NCBI RefSeq assembly: GCF_016107325.1
Contig: NZ_RCVT01000005.1
Coordinates: forward strand, 62,001 to 126,000
Direction: 5' to 3'
Source: Sphingomonas sp. MA1305
GTDB lineage: Bacteria > Pseudomonadota > Alphaproteobacteria > Sphingomonadales > Sphingomonadaceae
DNA: 64,000 nt
Part shown: positions 61,242-64,000 of the stretch, in pieces
Numbering within the stretch: the stretch's first letter is position 1
Layout: the number at the start of each line of letters is the position of its first letter
The notes under the pieces: generated by a model
What the model was told of the DNA's origin: nothing
What the model saw: the letters and a program-made list of their open reading frames with translations, nothing else
Database searches by the model: none
Translations under genes and position numbers: made by a program

Positions 61242-64000
61242 CTACAAGTCGAGCCCCAGGCTGCGCTCCGGCAGCGGCGGCAACGGATCGCTCCGCGCCG
61301 GCGGCCGGTCTGACGGCGGCGGGGCGCCGGGCGACGGGGCCCGCGCCCCGTCCGGTAGCGGCGGCAGGTCGCCGGGCAGCGGCGGCAGGTCCGCCATCGG
61401 CCCCGGATCGAACGGGCCGCGCGCGTCCCGCCGATGTGGCTCGCGGTCGATTTCGAGCCGGCCGACCGTCTCCAGCGCCGAGGTCTTGTCGCCGGGATTG
61501 GCGTCGAGCTGGCGCTCGAGCTTGGCCCGGTCGTCGACCACCATGGTGAGCGCGTCGCGCACCCGGGTCACGCCGACGTTGAAGAGCCGCTGGTTGGCGA
61601 GGTGCCGCTCGGTGCTCGACATCACCGTGATCGCCCGGTCGGTGGTGATGCCCTGCGCCATGTGCATGTTGAGCGAGTAGGCAAGGTCGAGCCGCGACAG
61701 CATCGGATCGCCGAGATCGAGCGTCAGCCGTTCCCGGCCGGCGGTCTCGACGGTGACGCCGCGCGCGTCCACCGCTAGCACCCGCGCAAGTGCCGCGTTC
61801 AAGAGACCGCGCGGTTTGTCGTTGGCGGTCCAGCGGATCCGCTCGCCCTCGCGCAGGTGCAGATCCTTCCTCTCGCTGAGCTGTAGCCTGTCGCGGGTAT
61901 CGGTCGGCGACAGCCGCTGCGGGTCGATGCGGAACCGTTTGCGGCCGTCCGACAGATCTACCCGCCCGTTCGGGTGAACCTTGGCGACATCGTAGCGCCC
62001 TTCCGCGAGCCCGATCGCGGCGCCGCCGCCGCGCCCCACCTCGAGCGTCTGCCCGGGATGATAGCTCGACGCGTGGCGCAGCTCCTCGCGCGAGAGATTG
62101 ACCCGCTCGTAGACCGTGAGATGGATCCCGGCGCCGCGGATCGCGCCCTCGGCGACGAGCCCGTCCTGGATAGCAGCGTTGATGACGGCGCGCGCGGCGC
62201 GCCCGGAGGCGAAGACCGCGGTGTTGTCGCGTTCGCCCGGCGGCAGCGCGAGCCAGCGTTCGGCGGCATGGCGGGCCGGCTCGGCGTGCTCCACGACCCC
62301 GTCGCCCAGCAGCTTCAACGCCTTGCCGGCAGCGCCGATGTTCGCGAGCGCCGCGACTGCACGCAGCTGGTCGGTCCGCTGCCGGATGTTCTCGTCCATC
62401 CTCGCCATCGCCGGCGCTCCCGCCTGGATAAGCGCGAACGACTTGCCGGCGTCGATCGAGGCGAGCTGCTGGCGATCGCCGACCAGGACCAGACGGTCGA
62501 CGCCGAGCGCGGCAGTGATCGACTGCAGCTTCAGCATGTCGCGGCTCGAGACCATCGACGTCTCGTCGACGATCACCACCGCGCCGGCGAAGGCGGCGCT
62601 TGCCTCCGCATGGCCGTGCCCGCCGGGCTCGGCGAGGTGCCGCTCGTTGGCGAGAATGAACGATGCGATCGTCCGTGCGGGAATGCCGGCGCCCTCGGCG
62701 AGGTCGGCGACCATCTTGTTCTGGAAGGCGAGCCCGATCACGCTGCGGCCTTCCGTCTCGGCGACGCGCGCCACCGCCTGCAGCATGGTGGACTTGCCGG
62801 CGCCGGCGATCCCCTGGACCACGATCGTCCGATCCGACGACGCGAGGATCAGCGTCGCGGCGGCGAGCTGCCCGGGATTGAGCTCGCGCGTCGCTGCGGC
62901 GCGCAAACGATCGGCCGCGTCGATCGGCGACAGGATCGGGCTCGCAGCGCCCCTGCCCAGATCGACCGCCGCGAGGATCGCCTCCTCCATGCGCAGTGCT
63001 TCCGGGGTCGTGACCATCGGCGGCCGGCTGTCGTTCGGCCGGGGTGCGCCGGCGATCAGCTGCACCCGGTCGACCAGCTGGCCGATCCGCCGCTCGACAT
63101 GCTCGACCGTCACGCCCGTCAGGCCGAGATCCAGCGCGGCTTTCGCGACCTGGGTGACGTCGAAGGCCGCTTCGCGCTCCGACAAGATGCGGACGGCGGA
63201 AGCGACGGCGAACTGCGCGCGGGCTTCGGCCGGCGAGCCGGTAATGCGACCGAGCCCGCGGTCGACGAGCGGATCGTGCGGACGGAGCGATGCCTCGAGC
63301 CTGGTCCAGGCGCCGCTCACCGCCGCCGCGACCGCGCGATAGCCGCGCTCGAGCGGGCCGGCGGGATCGTGGCGGGCGGCGCGTGCAACTGCCGCGTCGC
63401 GGACGGCGGCACCGTCGTAGCCGAGACTGCGCGCCTTCTCGATCCAGCTGGCGCCGAGCGCCTCGCGGTCGCCGATGGTGAGCTTGGGGTCGCGGGTCCG
63501 CGCGGTGACATCGCGCAGCCCCTGCGCGCTTTTGATCCCGAGTTCCGCCGCTTTGGCGAGGATGTCCTGCCGCCGCTGGCTGAACGTGTCGAGCACGGAC
63601 TTGGGGACGCCCGCGATCTCGAACGTCCCGTGCTTGCCTTTCAGTTTGACAACATAGCCGAGCTTCTCCAGCTCGTCGCGCAGGAAGGCGTGATAGATCG
63701 AGCCGAGCAGGCTGTTGCCACTCCACAGCTTGTCTGCGTGCAGCGCCTGCCATTTGCCGTTGGGCATCCGCGTCAGGTTGGCGATCACCGCGTGGACATG
63801 GGCCTGCGGATCGAGCGCCCGGCTCGTGTCGTGCTGGAAGAGCGCATAGACGAGGTTACCGGTCGCGACCGGCACCTTCCGTCCTTCGACGTCCTTGCGT
63901 CCTTCGGCCAGGTTGCGCTCGGCCCAAGCCATGGCGCGGGCGACCGCGCGCATATTGGCGCCATCGGGCCCAAGGATGCGGCGGTCGCCGCCGACATAGG
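61242..64000 (-). CDS. MobF-type conjugative relaxase/helicase, 5' part missing
   Basis: The gene runs off the right edge of the window on its 5' side, so the N-terminal catalytic tyrosines lie outside. The part seen begins YVGGDRRILGPDGANMRAVA and contains LVYALFQHDTSRALDPQAHVHAVIANLTR (the HUH metal-binding histidines), a RecD-like helicase with Walker A VVQGIAGAGKSTML, Walker B VVIVDETSMVSS, a QLASIDAG motif and C-terminal AYSLNMHMAQGITTDRAITVMSS with FNVGVTRVRDALTMV. A Pro-rich C-terminal tail follows. It nicks the transfer origin and unwinds DNA in conjugation, so the region belongs to a plasmid or an integrative conjugative element. Confidence 0.93.
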   Translation of the reverse strand, partial: YVGGDRRILGPDGANMRAVARAMAWAERNLAEGRKDVEGRKVPVATGNLVYALFQHDTSRALDPQAHVHAVIANLTRMPNGKWQALHADKLWSGNSLLGSIYHAFLRDELEKLGYVVKLKGKHGTFEIAGVPKSVLDTFSQRRQDILAKAAELGIKSAQGLRDVTARTRDPKLTIGDREALGASWIEKARSLGYDGAAVRDAAVARAARHDPAGPLERGYRAVAAAVSGAWTRLEASLRPHDPLVDRGLGRITGSPAEARAQFAVASAVRILSEREAAFDVTQVAKAALDLGLTGVTVEHVERRIGQLVDRVQLIAGAPRPNDSRPPMVTTPEALRMEEAILAAVDLGRGAASPILSPIDAADRLRAAATRELNPGQLAAATLILASSDRTIVVQGIAGAGKSTMLQAVARVAETEGRSVIGLAFQNKMVADLAEGAGIPARTIASFILANERHLAEPGGHGHAEASAAFAGAVVIVDETSMVSSRDMLKLQSITAALGVDRLVLVGDRQQLASIDAGKSFALIQAGAPAMARMDENIRQRTDQLRAVAALANIGAAGKALKLLGDGVVEHAEPARHAAERWLALPPGERDNTAVFASGRAARAVINAAIQDGLVAEGAIRGAGIHLTVYERVNLSREELRHASSYHPGQTLEVGRGGGAAIGLAEGRYDVAKVHPNGRVDLSDGRKRFRIDPQRLSPTDTRDRLQLSERKDLHLREGERIRWTANDKPRGLLNAALARVLAVDARGVTVETAGRERLTLDLGDPMLSRLDLAYSLNMHMAQGITTDRAITVMSSTERHLANQRLFNVGVTRVRDALTMVVDDRAKLERQLDANPGDKTSALETVGRLEIDREPHRRDARGPFDPGPMADLPPLPGDLPPLPDGARAPSPGAPPPSDRPPARSDPLPPLPERSLGLDL

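Noticed and set aside
60994..63753. A 919-codon minus-strand frame overlapping the relaxase
   Set aside because: Out-of-frame shadow of the MobF gene for most of its length; only its last 67 codons, after a GGAGGG site, make a plausible small protein.
1..64000. CRISPR arrays and rRNA genes
   Set aside because: No regularly spaced repeats and no rRNA-like sequence were noticed anywhere in the window.

Overview
The window is high-GC DNA with long, tightly packed genes, many ATGA, GTGA or TGATG overlaps between neighbours, and family types common in Sphingomonadaceae: HWE and PAS hybrid kinases, a MucR regulator without the usual cysteine pair, FecI/FecR/TonB-receptor triads, an imuA-imuB-dnaE2 mutasome and a MobF-type relaxase. 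I read it as a Sphingomonas-like alphaproteobacterium, either a plasmid or a chromosomal region carrying an integrated conjugative element. The species cannot be fixed from the sequence alone.

Layout. (1) 1-16.9 kb is an envelope region: an ATP-grasp (TupA-like) gene; a minus-strand ClC channel overlapping an lgt gene; a minus-strand run of polysaccharide deacetylase, GT4 glycosyltransferase, membrane protein, DUF2141 protein, MlaA-like protein and GT-C glycosyltransferase; a FecI sigma/FecR/TonB-receptor set; and a plus-strand GT4 and LptF/LptG-like permease pair. (2) 16.9-19 kb holds an IS5-type transposase scar, a cytochrome b561 and a VIT-family metal transporter. (3) 19.2-32.3 kb is an efflux and stress island: TolC, adaptor, RND pump, EamA, PAP2 and Pcm on the minus strand behind a PepSY gene, facing a two-component system, a beta-propeller protein, a DUF347 membrane protein and a DedA protein on the plus strand. 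A shared 15-bp near-palindrome sits upstream of both the response regulator and the propeller gene and is a good candidate operator. (4) 32.4-42.8 kb is a signalling cluster: MASE1-PAS-GGDEF, two stand-alone receiver proteins, a PAS/GAF hybrid kinase, a divergent HWE kinase with a paralogous sensor domain, and a LOV histidine kinase with a receiver. Small proteins lie between them.

(5) 43.4-64 kb is clearly accessory. It holds a serine recombinase; a MucR / GIY-YIG-like / Shedu nuclease operon; a divergent operon of a 1360-residue GHKL (sacsin-like) ATPase with a C-terminal HNH-like motif plus a ParB-like protein; a winged-helix-like gene; a DksA/TraR zinc finger; imuA-imuB-dnaE2 with a textbook alphaproteobacterial LexA box; an SRAP protein; a DUF2726 gene broken by one amber codon; and the C-terminal part of a MobF relaxase/helicase that runs off the right edge.

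The best candidates for something undescribed are the GHKL-HNH/ParB-like pair and its side-by-side placement with the MucR-GIY-YIG-Shedu operon, which together look like a defence island on a mobile element. Two genes appear to use very rare start codons (ATC, CTG), imuB is frameshifted in a C run, and a DUF2726 gene has an in-frame amber. Together these raise the question of whether some are base-call errors or real lesions.
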